From assembly GCA_040390855.1 (NCBI GenBank), contig JAZJXO010000014.1, positions 1 through 64,000 on the forward strand: DNA of 64,000 nucleotides, read 5' to 3'. A program made the translations under genes and the position numbers. This DNA is from Parvibaculum sp040390855 (lineage in GTDB: Bacteria; Pseudomonadota; Alphaproteobacteria; Parvibaculales; Parvibaculaceae). Positions 32,795 to 42,709 of this stretch are shown here, one piece after another; position 1 is the stretch's first letter; each line of letters begins with the position of its first letter. The notes below the pieces were generated by a model that had not been told where the DNA came from, ran no database searches, and saw nothing but the letters and a program-made list of their open reading frames with translations.

Positions 32795-35464
32795 TCACGC
32801 CGCCGCTGAAGTGAGCGCCGCTTTTACAGCCTCCAGCGCCGCATCGGCCTTGCCGCCATCCGGCCCGCCCGCCTGCGCCATGTCCGCTCGTCCGCCGCCA
32901 CCTGCGCCGCCCATCGCGCCGGAACCCGCTTTCACAAGCTCTACCGCATTGAACTTCGACGTGAGATCCGCCGTGACGCCGACTGCAATCGCGCCCTTGC
33001 CGTCATCGCTCACCGCGACCAGCGCGACAATGCCCGACCCGATCTGCTGCTTGGCTTCGTCAATCAACCCGCGCAAATCCTTCGGGTTCACCCCCTGAAG
33101 CACGCGCGCCACAACGTTGACGCCGCCAATACTTTGCGAAGGCGAAGTATCGCCCGCCGCCGCACCGCCGCCCATCGCGAGCTTCTTCTTCGCGTCGTTC
33201 AATTCACGGTCCAGACGCTTGCGCTCATCCATCAGCGCGACAACGCGCTCCGGCAGATCTTCGCTCGCAATTTTCAACGCGCCCGCCGCCTCACGCAGCA
33301 AACGATCCTGTTCGACGAGATATAGCCGCGCGCCTTCCGCCGTCAGCGCCTCGATACGGCGCACGCCGGAGGCGACCGCCGTTTCGCTGACGATCTTGAA
33401 AATTGCTATATCGCCGACGCGATGCACATGCGTCCCGCCACAAAGCTCGACCGAGTAATGCTTCCCATCGGAGTCATCATTAACCCCCATGGCGAGCACA
33501 CGCACCTCGTCGCCATATTTCTCGCCAAACAGCGCCAGCGCACCCGCTTCAATCGCCTCATCCGGTGTCATCAGACGCGTGGACACATCGCGGTTCTGAC
33601 GGATCACGCGGTTAACGATACCTTCGACTTCCGCGATCTCGTCCGGCGTCATCGGCTTCGGATGCGAAAAGTCAAAGCGCAGGCGTTCCGGCGATACCAT
33701 CGACCCCTTTTGCGTCACATGCTCGCCGAGCACACGGCGCAACGCCTCATGCAGCAAATGCGTGGCCGAATGGTTCGCGCGCGTCGCTGTGCGACGCGCA
33801 TGATCGACTTTCATTTCGACCACATCGCCGACTTTGAACGCACCACGCTTCAGCATGCCGAAATGCACGACCATGTCGCCAAGCTTTTTCAGCGTATCGG
33901 TCACCTCAAATTCAGCACCCGTGCCCGCAAAGAGCACGCCCGTATCACCGACCTGACCACCGGACTCGCCATAGAACGGCGTTTGATTGGTGATGATCGC
34001 AGCCTCCTGTCCGGCCTTCACCGCATCGACCGGCGCACCGTCGACAACAAGGCCGACAATCTTGCCTTCCGCGCTTTCAAGCTCGTAGCCAAGAAACTCG
34101 CTCGCGCCGAGCGTCTCGCGCAGTTCGAACCAGACGGTTTCCGTTGCCTTCTGACCGGAACCCGACCAAGCCGCGCGGGCATCTTCGCGCTGCTTCTGCA
34201 TCGCCGCGTCATAGCCCGCCTGCTCCACTTCAATGCCCTTCGGACGCAGCGCATCCTGCGTGAGGTCAAGCGGAAAACCGTACGTATCGTAAAGACGGAA
34301 CGCGACTTCGCCCGATAGCACTTTACCACTGCCGATTTTATCGAGTTCATCGTCGAGGAGCTTCAGTCCGCGCACCAACGTCTCGCGGAAGCGACGCTCT
34401 TCAAGCTTCAGTGTTTCGCTGATCAGCGCTTCGGCGCGGCGCAATTCAGGATAGGCATCACCCATCCAGCGCACGAGCGCAGGCACGAGTTTCCACATCA
34501 GCGGCTCGCTAACGCCGACAAGCTGCGCATGGCGCATGGCGCGACGCATGATCCGGCGCAGCACATAGCCGCGACCTTCGTTGGACGGCAGCACGCCGTC
34601 GGCAATCAGAAAACAGCTTGAGCGCAGATGATCGGCGATCACGCGATGGCTCACCGCATGGACACCGTCCGGATCGGATTTCGATGCTTCCGCGCTCGCC
34701 ACGATCAGCGCGCGCATCAGGTCAGTCGCGTAGTTGTCATGCGTGCCTTGCAGCACCGCCGCGATGCGTTCAAGTCCCATGCCTGTGTCAATCGAAGGCT
34801 TGGGCAGCGGGCGGCGGTCGCCGGGCGCCACCTGATCGAACTGCATGAACACAAGGTTCCAGATTTCAATGAAGCGATCACCGTCCTGATCGGCGCTGCC
34901 GGGCGGGCCACCCGGAATTTTCAGGCCATGATCGAAGAAGATTTCCGAGCATGGTCCACAAGGGCCCGTGTCGCCCATCGACCAGAAATTGTCAGCCGTC
35001 GGAATACGGATGATCTGGCTGTCACTGAGGCCCGCAATCTTCTTCCAGAGACCGTGCGCCTCATCATCATCGTGATAGACGGTCGAGAGCAGGCGGTCTT
35101 TCGGCAGTCCGAATTCCTTTGTGATGAGGTTCCATGCGAACTCGATCGCATCAGCTTTGAAATAATCGCCGAACGAAAAATTGCCGAGCATCTCGAAGAA
35201 CGTGTGATGCCGCGCCGTATAACCCACATTGTCGAGGTCATTATGCTTGCCACCCGCCCGCACACATTTTTGTGACGAGGTTGCGCGCACATAAGGCCGT
35301 TTTTCCTGGCCGGTAAAGACGTTCTTGAATGGCACCATGCCCGCATTGGTAAAAAGCAGCGTCGGATCATTGGTCGGCACAAGCGACCCCGAAGACACAA
35401 CCTCATGGCCGTTCTTGCAGAAATATTCCAGATAGGTGCTGCGGATCTCGTTGAGGCCGGCCAT
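32795..35464 (-). CDS. alaS: Alanyl-tRNA synthetase
   Basis: This 889-residue class II synthetase charges tRNA-Ala. The N-terminal aminoacylation domain starts N-E-I-R-S-T-Y-L-E-Y-F. The editing domain has H-S-A-T-H-L-L-H near residue 570 and C-G-G-T-H near 670, which hold the zinc site that clears Ser- and Gly-tRNA-Ala. The C-terminal DHHA1/C-Ala part has G-G-G-G-R. I start at 35464, since a longer in-frame start adds an unconserved leader. A diverged copy of its last codons lies just beyond its stop. Confidence 0.97.
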   Translation of the reverse strand: MAGLNEIRSTYLEYFCKNGHEVVSSGSLVPTNDPTLLFTNAGMVPFKNVFTGQEKRPYVRATSSQKCVRAGGKHNDLDNVGYTARHHTFFEMLGNFSFGDYFKADAIEFAWNLITKEFGLPKDRLLSTVYHDDDEAHGLWKKIAGLSDSQIIRIPTADNFWSMGDTGPCGPCSEIFFDHGLKIPGGPPGSADQDGDRFIEIWNLVFMQFDQVAPGDRRPLPKPSIDTGMGLERIAAVLQGTHDNYATDLMRALIVASAEASKSDPDGVHAVSHRVIADHLRSSCFLIADGVLPSNEGRGYVLRRIMRRAMRHAQLVGVSEPLMWKLVPALVRWMGDAYPELRRAEALISETLKLEERRFRETLVRGLKLLDDELDKIGSGKVLSGEVAFRLYDTYGFPLDLTQDALRPKGIEVEQAGYDAAMQKQREDARAAWSGSGQKATETVWFELRETLGASEFLGYELESAEGKIVGLVVDGAPVDAVKAGQEAAIITNQTPFYGESGGQVGDTGVLFAGTGAEFEVTDTLKKLGDMVVHFGMLKRGAFKVGDVVEMKVDHARRTATRANHSATHLLHEALRRVLGEHVTQKGSMVSPERLRFDFSHPKPMTPDEIAEVEGIVNRVIRQNRDVSTRLMTPDEAIEAGALALFGEKYGDEVRVLAMGVNDDSDGKHYSVELCGGTHVHRVGDIAIFKIVSETAVASGVRRIEALTAEGARLYLVEQDRLLREAAGALKIASEDLPERVVALMDERKRLDRELNDAKKKLAMGGGAAAGDTSPSQSIGGVNVVARVLQGVNPKDLRGLIDEAKQQIGSGIVALVAVSDDGKGAIAVGVTADLTSKFNAVELVKAGSGAMGGAGGGGRADMAQAGGPDGGKADAALEAVKAALTSAAA

Positions 35465-35839
35465 TCTCGTTTTCTCTCGTTCCATTCCGTCAAAAGCGGA
35501 CCGCGCGGGACCTTCAGGGTCACCGGCAATACGCGACCAACAGCTCATTCGCTGACGCAAAATCCGTCCTGATCCGCGCGTCCCGAAGGACCGACAGCCC
35601 CACCAGAGCCCGCAGTTTCAGACAGTTAAACCGTTATGAGCTTTTACCTTTCGCCCCGCGCCCTGTCTAGAAATCCCCGATGGGCAAGATCATCCCCACG
35701 CATACCGAATCCGCTTCTGGTGAACCCAGACTTCCAAAATGCAAAACGGCGCCGGTGGGGTCCCCGACGCCGCCCTTGCACTCAGGCAGAGAAAACTTAT
35801 GTCATAATCTGGAAAATCAGACCAGCTATCCGAAACCGC
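35465..35839. other. alaS upstream region and recA 3' region
   Basis: I see no gene. Toward recA it holds a terminator hairpin (35747-35772), and toward alaS it must hold the alaS promoter. No T-box-like or riboswitch-like structure was recognised. Confidence 0.5.
35742..35772 (-). terminator. Terminator of recA
   Basis: On the minus strand CGGCGTCGGGGA pairs with CCCCACCGGCGCCG with one interruption and is followed by TTTTGCATTTTGG. Confidence 0.7.
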
Positions 35840-36940
35840 TCACGCGATCTCTTCGATGTCACCATCATCACTGTCGTCTTCCGGCGTGCCTTGCAGGATT
35901 TGCTCGGCGATAAGCCCCGCATTGGCGCGGATGGCCTTCTCGATTTCGGCCGCCATTTCCGGATTGTCGCGCAGGAAACTCTTGGAATTATCGCGCCCCT
36001 GGCCGATGCGTGTGCTGTTATAGGAAAACCAAGAACCCGACTTCTCGACGATACCGGCCTTCACACCGAGGTCGACAAGTTCGCCCATCTTGGAAATGCC
36101 TTCGCCATACATGATGTCGAACTCGACCTGCTTGAAGGGCGGCGCGACTTTATTCTTCACGACCTTGACGCGGGTCTGATTGCCGACCACCTCTTCGCGG
36201 TCCTTGATCGCGCCGATACGGCGGATGTCGAGACGCACAGAAGCATAAAACTTCAACGCATTGCCGCCCGTTGTTGTTTCCGGGCTGCCAAACATCACGC
36301 CGATTTTCATACGGATTTGATTGATGAAAATAACCATCGTGTTCGACTTGGAGATCGAACCGGTGAGCTTGCGCAGCGCCTGGCTCATCAGACGTGCCTG
36401 AAGACCCGGCAGGCTGTCGCCCATCTCGCCTTCAAGTTCGGCTTTGGGCGTGAGCGCCGCAACCGAGTCCACGACCAGCACATCAACAGCACCGGACCGG
36501 ACCAGCGTATCGCAAATCTCAAGCGCCTGCTCGCCGGTATCGGGCTGCGAAATCAGAAGATCGTCAAGCTGCACACCAAGCTTGCGCGCATAGACCGGAT
36601 CAAGCGCATGTTCCGCGTCGATAAAGGCGCAGACGCCACCGCTCTTCTGGGCTTCGGCAATCGTCTGTAAGGCCAGCGTCGTCTTGCCCGATGATTCAGG
36701 ACCGTAAATTTCAATGACACGACCGCGCGGCAATCCGCCAATGCCAAGCGCGATGTCGAGACCGAGAGAGCCCGTCGAAATGGACTCGATCTCGACCAGT
36801 TGCTCGTTCTTACCGAGCCGCATGATCGAGCCTTTGCCGAAAGACCGCTCAATCTGACTCAGCGCCGCTTCAAGGGCCTTCTTCTTGTCCATATCGCCTT
36901 TATCGCTCTTATCCGAAAGCTGCACGACGTTTTTCGACAT
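35840..36940 (-). CDS. recA: Recombinase RecA
   Basis: This 366-residue RecA forms ATP-dependent filaments on ssDNA, drives strand exchange and triggers LexA cleavage. Walker A (G-P-E-S-S-G-K-T-T) is near residue 78, and the L2 loop region (N-Q-I-R-M-K-I-G-V-M-F-G) is near 205-215. I place the start at ATG 36940, which AAGGGGA precedes. A GTG one codon earlier is also in frame. A LexA-like site lies 50 bp upstream. Confidence 0.97.
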   Translation of the reverse strand: MSKNVVQLSDKSDKGDMDKKKALEAALSQIERSFGKGSIMRLGKNEQLVEIESISTGSLGLDIALGIGGLPRGRVIEIYGPESSGKTTLALQTIAEAQKSGGVCAFIDAEHALDPVYARKLGVQLDDLLISQPDTGEQALEICDTLVRSGAVDVLVVDSVAALTPKAELEGEMGDSLPGLQARLMSQALRKLTGSISKSNTMVIFINQIRMKIGVMFGSPETTTGGNALKFYASVRLDIRRIGAIKDREEVVGNQTRVKVVKNKVAPPFKQVEFDIMYGEGISKMGELVDLGVKAGIVEKSGSWFSYNSTRIGQGRDNSKSFLRDNPEMAAEIEKAIRANAGLIAEQILQGTPEDDSDDGDIEEIA

Positions 36941-36989
36941 CACATTCCCCTTATTTCATGGCCGCCAAAATGAAGCAATGAAGTGGAAT

Positions 36990-37004
36990 GTACCTCTTTT
37001 GTTC
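36990..37004 (-). promoter_or_regulatory. LexA (SOS) box candidate before recA
   Basis: GTAC-N7-GTTC on the plus strand (GAAC-N7-GTAC on the recA strand) differs at one base from the alphaproteobacterial LexA consensus GTTC-N7-GTTC and sits 50 bp before the recA start. Confidence 0.65.
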
Positions 37005-37116
37005 CCATCGGCAAGAAAAATTTTAAGTTATTGATATTAAAGAAAAATCAAACCTGAGTTCCGGAAGTGTTCGCCCAAATCAGATACGCATCGGCACATG
37101 AACAAAGGGAATCAGA

Positions 37117-39633
37117 TCAACCCTTGTTCATCACACCTTTGACAGCGGCAGCGAGTTGCTTGAGCGAGAAGGGTTTGGGCAGAAAATGAAACTCCTGAGA
37201 CGGATCGAGGCTTTTGGCAAAAGCGTCTTCCGCATAGCCCGACACGAAAATGATCTTCACGCCGGGAAGCTTTCCGGCAAGCTCCTTGATGAGCGTCGGC
37301 CCGTCCATATTGGGCATGACAACGTCAGATACGATGAGATCAATCACGCCCTCATGCGCCTCAACGATGGCAAGCGCCGCCTCGCCGCTCTCGGCTTGCA
37401 GCACATCATAGCCGCGCGTGACGAGCGCGCGCGCCGCAAAGGTGCGCACGGCGTCTTCGTCTTCGACAAGCAGGATCGTCCCCTTGCCAGTGAGATCAGC
37501 AGGCTCCGGCGCAGCTTCCGCGGCCTTGGCTTCGGCTTCGGCCTTGGCTTCAGCAGGCGTCTCGAAATAGCGCGGCAGATAGATGCGGAAGGTCGTGCCT
37601 TTGCCGAGCGTGGAATAGGGAAAAATGAAACCGCCCGTCTGCTTGACGATGCCATAGACCGTCGAGAGGCCGAGCCCTGTGCCCTTGCTCGGATCTTTGG
37701 TCGTATAGAAGGGCTCGAAAATCTTACCGAGATTTTCTTTCGGAATGCCGCTGCCGGTGTCCGCAACTTCAATCAGAATATATTCCGCCGCGGGCATCAG
37801 CGCATGGTCGAGCGCGCGGCTGTCTTCCTCGGACACATTGGCCGTGCGGATGGTGAGCTTGCCGCCTTCGGGCATCGCGTCACGCGCGTTGACCGCGAGG
37901 TTCATAATCACTTGCTCAAGCTGGTTCTGATCGACCTTCACGAGCCCCAGATCGCGCCCGTTGACAATCTTGAGTTCGACAGTCTCGGTGAGAAGCCGCG
38001 ACAACAGATTTTGCAATTCAGCCAGCGCGTCGGTGAGCGACAGAATTTTTGGCCGCAAGGTCTGACGGCGCGAAAAGGCCAGCAACTGCCGCGTCAGATT
38101 TGCCGCGCGATTGGCATTCTGTTTGATCTGCATGACATCGGCAAAGGACGGATCGCCCGCCTGATGACGCGCCAGAAGCAGATCGCAAAAGCCGATAATG
38201 GCGGTCAGAAGATTATTGAAATCATGCGCCACACCGCCGGCAAGCTGACCGATGGCCTGCATCTTCTGCGATTGCGCGAATTGCAATTCGAGTGATTTCT
38301 GCTCAGTCGCGTCGATGAAATAAGCAACGGTCGAGCTGGCACCGTCCTCGACGTCCACACGGCTCACATAGAGAAGCCCCACCCGTTCAGAACTCTTGGC
38401 AAGCCGCACCTCGATCGCAGGCGGCGTCGCCTTGCCTGTGCGTGTCGCCACTAAACTTTCTTTGACGCTGGCGCGATCATCCTCGACCACAAGCTCCGAG
38501 AGCTTCGTGCCACGCTCGACGCCCTCGCCGACATAGTTGAGAAAGGCGCTGTTGGCGTTATCTATACGGCCTTCGCTGTCAACGGTGGCAATACCGATAG
38601 GCGCATTGTTAAAGAACCGCGCAAAGCGCAGTTCCGCATCACGCGCCGTCTCTTCGGCTTTGTCGCCGGTGGCGCGATCAAGCACCATGCTCCATTGCGA
38701 AACGCCGCGCGTCGCGCCGCCCGGCACCAGCGTCTGCACAACGCGCACAGGAAAGACGCGGCCTTCCGCACCGCGCAGGTCAATATCGGCATGGATCGCG
38801 CCGTCATATTCTGCACCGCGCGACAGCGCCGAGGCATCGCCCGCCACAAAATCGGTGAACTTCGTCGGCTTTGCCGCAAGACGCGCATTGTCCGTGCCCA
38901 GCCAGCTCGCAAGCTTGGCATTGACATAGGAAACATCGCCGTTGGAATGGGCTGCATAAAAACCGAAAGGTATCGCCTGCAAAAAAGACATAACGCGGCG
39001 CCAGTCCTGCTCGGCACTATCCAGGCGCTCGCGCTCCACGGTGAGATCGCGCAGGAGCCACACGGCCCCGCCCGCCTGCCCGCTCAAAGGCCGCACGACA
39101 ACTTTGTAAACGCGCTCCGGCAAACCGATGCGCGAGGAAAAACGGATTTCCTCTTCCGCCGCAAATCCCGTGCGCGCCGCCTGCGCCAAACGGAAGACAA
39201 CATCGGCAAGACTGTCGCGTCCGGCCAGCAGACGCTCCAGCGGAACGGGGCGCGCATCATTCACCAGGCCAAGCAAATGGCGATAGGCTTCATTGGCAAA
39301 GAGCACAACGCCGCGCCGGTCGGTGACATAGCAAGGGTCAGGCAGCGTATCGAGCGCCTCGCCTGCCGCTTCATGCGTGGCACTCGGATCGCGCAACAGC
39401 GACGAACTCATCGCAAAAAGAATGAAAGCAGCAGCCACCAGAACACCGATCAGCGTCAGCGCACCACCCGTGTCGAAGACGCGGACCTGAAGAATATCCG
39501 CCAGCATCGCGACGACGCCGATCAGAAGGCCGGAGACCACAATCAGCCGTCTGCCGGACCAGCGGTCTGATCTGTCATCAATCGCAACATGCGACGGTGT
39601 CGTTTCCGCGACAGTTTCAGTCATTTCACTCAT
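37117..39633 (-). CDS. cckA: Hybrid histidine kinase CckA
   Basis: This 838-residue kinase has the CckA layout: two transmembrane helices at about residues 28-48 and 57-77, PAS domains at about 90-200, 215-320 and 335-445, and a HisKA domain with the phospho-accepting His in V-A-H-D-F-N-N-L-L. The HATPase domain has D-T-G-S-G-I-P and G-T-G-L-G-L-S boxes, and a C-terminal receiver domain carries the Asp in D-V-V-M-P. CckA feeds phosphate through ChpT to CtrA and controls the cell cycle and flagellar genes. Its place between flhB and recA is typical of alphaproteobacteria. Confidence 0.95.
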   Translation of the reverse strand: MSEMTETVAETTPSHVAIDDRSDRWSGRRLIVVSGLLIGVVAMLADILQVRVFDTGGALTLIGVLVAAAFILFAMSSSLLRDPSATHEAAGEALDTLPDPCYVTDRRGVVLFANEAYRHLLGLVNDARPVPLERLLAGRDSLADVVFRLAQAARTGFAAEEEIRFSSRIGLPERVYKVVVRPLSGQAGGAVWLLRDLTVERERLDSAEQDWRRVMSFLQAIPFGFYAAHSNGDVSYVNAKLASWLGTDNARLAAKPTKFTDFVAGDASALSRGAEYDGAIHADIDLRGAEGRVFPVRVVQTLVPGGATRGVSQWSMVLDRATGDKAEETARDAELRFARFFNNAPIGIATVDSEGRIDNANSAFLNYVGEGVERGTKLSELVVEDDRASVKESLVATRTGKATPPAIEVRLAKSSERVGLLYVSRVDVEDGASSTVAYFIDATEQKSLELQFAQSQKMQAIGQLAGGVAHDFNNLLTAIIGFCDLLLARHQAGDPSFADVMQIKQNANRAANLTRQLLAFSRRQTLRPKILSLTDALAELQNLLSRLLTETVELKIVNGRDLGLVKVDQNQLEQVIMNLAVNARDAMPEGGKLTIRTANVSEEDSRALDHALMPAAEYILIEVADTGSGIPKENLGKIFEPFYTTKDPSKGTGLGLSTVYGIVKQTGGFIFPYSTLGKGTTFRIYLPRYFETPAEAKAEAEAKAAEAAPEPADLTGKGTILLVEDEDAVRTFAARALVTRGYDVLQAESGEAALAIVEAHEGVIDLIVSDVVMPNMDGPTLIKELAGKLPGVKIIFVSGYAEDAFAKSLDPSQEFHFLPKPFSLKQLAAAVKGVMNKG

Positions 39634-39724
39634 CGGCCATGCCCCCGCAGCGCCGTCATCATCAATTCTGCCGCATTGAGGCGCGTTCTATATCCGGATT
39701 ATGCATATCAATCCGGCCTGCGAA

Positions 39725-40804
39725 TCAGATCACACGGCGGCGACCGATCTTAGCCTTAAGACGCATCACATAGCCAATCACCTCGGCAACCGCCTTATAA
39801 TGTTCTGGCGGCACTTCCTGATCGAGTTCGACAGAGGCGTGCAGAGCGCGCGCCAGAGGCGGATTGACGACCACCGGCACATCGCTGTCTTCAGCCATGG
39901 CACGGATGCGCAGCGCAAGCGCATCGACACCCTTGGCCACGCAAATAGGCGCGCCCATGCCTTTTTCGTATTTCAGCGCAACAGCATAGTGGGTCGGGTT
40001 CATAATCACGACGCTGGCTTTGGGCACTTCCGCCATCATGCGGCGGCGCGAACGCTCGATGCGCAACTGACGGATGCGGCCCTTGATCTTCGGGTCGCCT
40101 TCCATCTGCTTATATTCGTCTTTGATTTCCTGAACCGTCATGCGCTGCTTCTTCATCCACTGGAAGCGCTCAAACAGATAATCCAGACCGGCCAGAACAG
40201 TCATAACGGCAATCGTGCCACCGAACATTTTGAGTGTCATGGTCATTACAACAGGCAGAAGCAGCGAAATATCCCATGTCATCATCAGCGCAAGCTGATC
40301 GCGCTCCGGCCAGACGATGGCAATCATCACACCGCCGACGACGACGAATTTGATGATGCTCTTGGCGAGGTTCATCACACTTTTGACGCCGAACATCCGC
40401 CCCAGCCCTTCGATGGGGGACAGTTTGGAAAGAGACGGCTTCATGTTTTTGGCTGTGAACACAGGTGCGTGCTGAAGAACATTACCGCCAATGGCAAAAG
40501 CCACCAGAATACCGAGCGGCAGCGCCAGCGCCCCGAACACGACCCTGCCAAGATGCAGGATCATGTCGCGCAAATGGTCGCGGTCCATCGGAATGTCCTG
40601 CGGCGAAGCGATATAGACGCGCAGATTGTCAACCAAAGTCGTGCCGAGCGAATGGCTCGACATCGCCACAGCCAGTGCGCCGCCCACCATCACGAACCAG
40701 TAGTTGACCTCCTGGCTCTTGATAACATCGCCGTCCTCCTGGGCTTTTTGTAGTTTTCGCCCGGTTGGTTCTTCTGTCTTTTCCTGATCGCTGCCCTCGG
40801 CCAT
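39725..40804 (-). CDS. flhB: Flagellar export switch protein FlhB
   Basis: This 359-residue membrane protein of the export gate has four membrane helices in its N-terminal 210 residues and a cytoplasmic domain with the self-cleaving N-P-T-H motif near residue 265. Cleavage there switches export from rod and hook to filament substrates. It follows fliR by 21 bp in the minus-strand operon flgB-flgC-fliE-fliQ-fliR-flhB. Confidence 0.97.
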   Translation of the reverse strand: MAEGSDQEKTEEPTGRKLQKAQEDGDVIKSQEVNYWFVMVGGALAVAMSSHSLGTTLVDNLRVYIASPQDIPMDRDHLRDMILHLGRVVFGALALPLGILVAFAIGGNVLQHAPVFTAKNMKPSLSKLSPIEGLGRMFGVKSVMNLAKSIIKFVVVGGVMIAIVWPERDQLALMMTWDISLLLPVVMTMTLKMFGGTIAVMTVLAGLDYLFERFQWMKKQRMTVQEIKDEYKQMEGDPKIKGRIRQLRIERSRRRMMAEVPKASVVIMNPTHYAVALKYEKGMGAPICVAKGVDALALRIRAMAEDSDVPVVVNPPLARALHASVELDQEVPPEHYKAVAEVIGYVMRLKAKIGRRRVI

Positions 40805-40825
40805 TGCGCTATCTCACTCCCCGCG

Positions 40826-41587
40826 TCAATGAACGAAAAGATGCAGCGTCTGCTCGAACCCTTGCAGGAACCACGTCATCATGGCACCGAGGATCAGAAA
40901 CAGAAGCGCCAGACCAAAACCGATATTGGCCGGCATTGCGATAAAGAAAATCTGGATTTGCGGCATCAGCTTCGAGAGAAGACCGAGACCGATATAGAAA
41001 ACAAGACCGAACACAACAAAGGGTGCCGAAAGCTGAACACCAAGTGCGAAAGCACCGGAGATAATTTTAACGGCAAGCTCCAGAAAATCACCGACCGGAA
41101 AAACATCGCCGGGATGGAAAAGAACATAACTGTCGCGCATCGCAGCAATCAGCAGATGATGCATCCCCGTCGCGAAAATAAGCGTCACCGCCAGCATATT
41201 GAGAAAGTTCGCAATCAGCGCGCCTTGAGTGCCCTGCGTCGGATCAATGTTCTGAGCAAAGGCAAGGCCAGTCTGCAAAGCAATGATATTGCCCGCCACA
41301 TGCAGCGCGCTCATCACAAGGCGCAGCGACATGCCGATAAAAATACCGATCAGGATTTCGTAAATCACCGTCACGGCAAGACCGGGAATGGTGGGCGGCA
41401 CGGCGGAATAGCTGTCAGCAACCAGCGGCATCAGAATGAAAGAGAGCAGCATCGACAAGATCACGCGGACTTGCGCCGGGATCGACGTTTCGCCGATCGC
41501 GGGCATCAGCATGATCATCGCACTCACACGCGCAAGGACCAGCATAAACACGAATGCTGTTTGCGGGAGGAGTTCGATACTGATCAT
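40826..41587 (-). CDS. fliR: Flagellar export protein FliR
   Basis: This 253-residue protein has six membrane helices, with the family feature L-L-P-Q-T-A-F-V-F at the N-terminus and a conserved A-L-Q-T-G-L-A-F-A-Q segment near residue 100. It builds the FliPQR export gate inside the MS ring. The ATG at 41587 lies 28 bp after fliQ. Confidence 0.96.
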   Translation of the reverse strand: MISIELLPQTAFVFMLVLARVSAMIMLMPAIGETSIPAQVRVILSMLLSFILMPLVADSYSAVPPTIPGLAVTVIYEILIGIFIGMSLRLVMSALHVAGNIIALQTGLAFAQNIDPTQGTQGALIANFLNMLAVTLIFATGMHHLLIAAMRDSYVLFHPGDVFPVGDFLELAVKIISGAFALGVQLSAPFVVFGLVFYIGLGLLSKLMPQIQIFFIAMPANIGFGLALLFLILGAMMTWFLQGFEQTLHLFVH

Positions 41588-41615
41588 GGAAATACGTCTC
41601 CGGTTTGCGGTCCGA

Positions 41616-41879
41616 TCAACCGGCGACGATTTTCTGCGCGATAAGCTGCATATAGCTCGCCATTGCCTGCCCCATGAAGGGCAGCGCGAGGAGCATCACG
41701 AGGAATATAGCGACGATTTTCGGCACGAAAACCAGAGTCATTTCCTGCACCTGCGTCAGCGCCTGCAAAAGCGCAATCGCCACACCCACAACCAGCGCCA
41801 CGATCATCATCGGCGCTGAAATCTGCAACATCACCCAGATGCTCTGTCGCGCCAGATCGACAATTTCCGGTCCAGTCAT
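41616..41879 (-). CDS. fliQ: Flagellar export protein FliQ
   Basis: This 87-residue protein has two membrane helices (about residues 15-40 and 50-72), as in all FliQ proteins, with V-G-V-A-I-A-L-L-Q-A-L-T-Q-V-Q-E between them. It is part of the FliPQR gate. I start at ATG 41879. A TTG three codons upstream is also open. Confidence 0.95.
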   Translation of the reverse strand: MTGPEIVDLARQSIWVMLQISAPMMIVALVVGVAIALLQALTQVQEMTLVFVPKIVAIFLVMLLALPFMGQAMASYMQLIAQKIVAG

Positions 41880-41931
41880 GTGCCCCAAGTCCCCGTCTAG
41901 GTCTCAAATCAGAAATACAAAATGTAAAAAA

Positions 41932-42252
41932 TCAGATCGGCATCCGGATGATGTCCTGATAGGCCGCGATCACCTTGTCACGTACCGCCACCACGGTTTG
42001 CAACGTCGCTTCGGCTTCGGCCACCGCCGTTACAACGTCAACGAGGCTGCCCTCTTTGCCCGCCGTCGAGACAGCCATTTGCTGTTCGCTCGCCTTGCCG
42101 GTATTGACCGTGTCATTGATGGCGTTCTTGAGAAAATCGCCGAAATTGCCGCCCGCTGCTTCCTTGGCCGCACCGACCTGCGGTGCACCGGCGGACCCGC
42201 CCATGCGGGCGGCCTGTGCGTAGGCGTTTAATGCTGCTGCCGGAATGGCCAT
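41932..42252 (-). CDS. fliE: Flagellar hook-basal body protein FliE
   Basis: This 106-residue protein joins the MS ring or export gate to the rod. The C-terminal half shows the FliE pattern V-T-A-V-A-E-A-E-A-T-L-Q-T-V-V-A-V-R-D-K-V-I-A-A-Y-Q-D-I-like, ending M-P-I. The N-terminus is alanine-rich. It lies between flgC and fliQ. Confidence 0.95.
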   Translation of the reverse strand: MAIPAAALNAYAQAARMGGSAGAPQVGAAKEAAGGNFGDFLKNAINDTVNTGKASEQQMAVSTAGKEGSLVDVVTAVAEAEATLQTVVAVRDKVIAAYQDIIRMPI

Positions 42253-42274
42253 GACGTTTGATCCTTAAAAGCCG

Positions 42275-42685
42275 TTATTTCTTCAGGATGTCGATAGTCT
42301 GCGAATTCATGCGACGTGCCGACGAGATCATGTTGAGGTTCGCTTCATAGGAGCGCTGCGCCTCGCGCATGTCCATCGCTTCCACAAGACCATCCACATT
42401 CGGCATTTTCACATAACCGTTCTGGTCCGCCGCCGGATGGCCCGGCATGTATTTGAGTTTGAAATCGGTCTTGTCGAGCATCGGGCTGCCAAGCTGCACC
42501 GTGTCGACACCCAATTCGCGGTCGAGGCGGTCTTCAAATGTCGGCACCTTGCGGCGATAGGGGTCCGCGCCAGGCGTCTTGCCGGTCGAGTCCGCATTGG
42601 CGATGTTTTCGGCGATGATGCGCATACGGCCGCTCTGAGCCTTGAGGCCCGCTGCCGCCACCATCATTGATTTCATAAGATCCAT
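42275..42685 (-). CDS. flgC: Proximal rod protein FlgC
   Basis: This 136-residue rod protein has the conserved N-terminal rod signature A-E-N-I-A-N-A-D-S near residue 27, P-Y-R-R-K and a C-terminal helix with A-Q-R-S-Y-E-A-N-L. It assembles onto the FlgB/FliE base of the rod. I start at ATG 42685, which GGAGG precedes. A GTG three codons earlier overlaps that ribosome site. Confidence 0.96.
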   Translation of the reverse strand: MDLMKSMMVAAAGLKAQSGRMRIIAENIANADSTGKTPGADPYRRKVPTFEDRLDRELGVDTVQLGSPMLDKTDFKLKYMPGHPAADQNGYVKMPNVDGLVEAMDMREAQRSYEANLNMISSARRMNSQTIDILKK

Positions 42686-42709
42686 AGCGCCCACCCTCCA
42701 GAATAAAGT

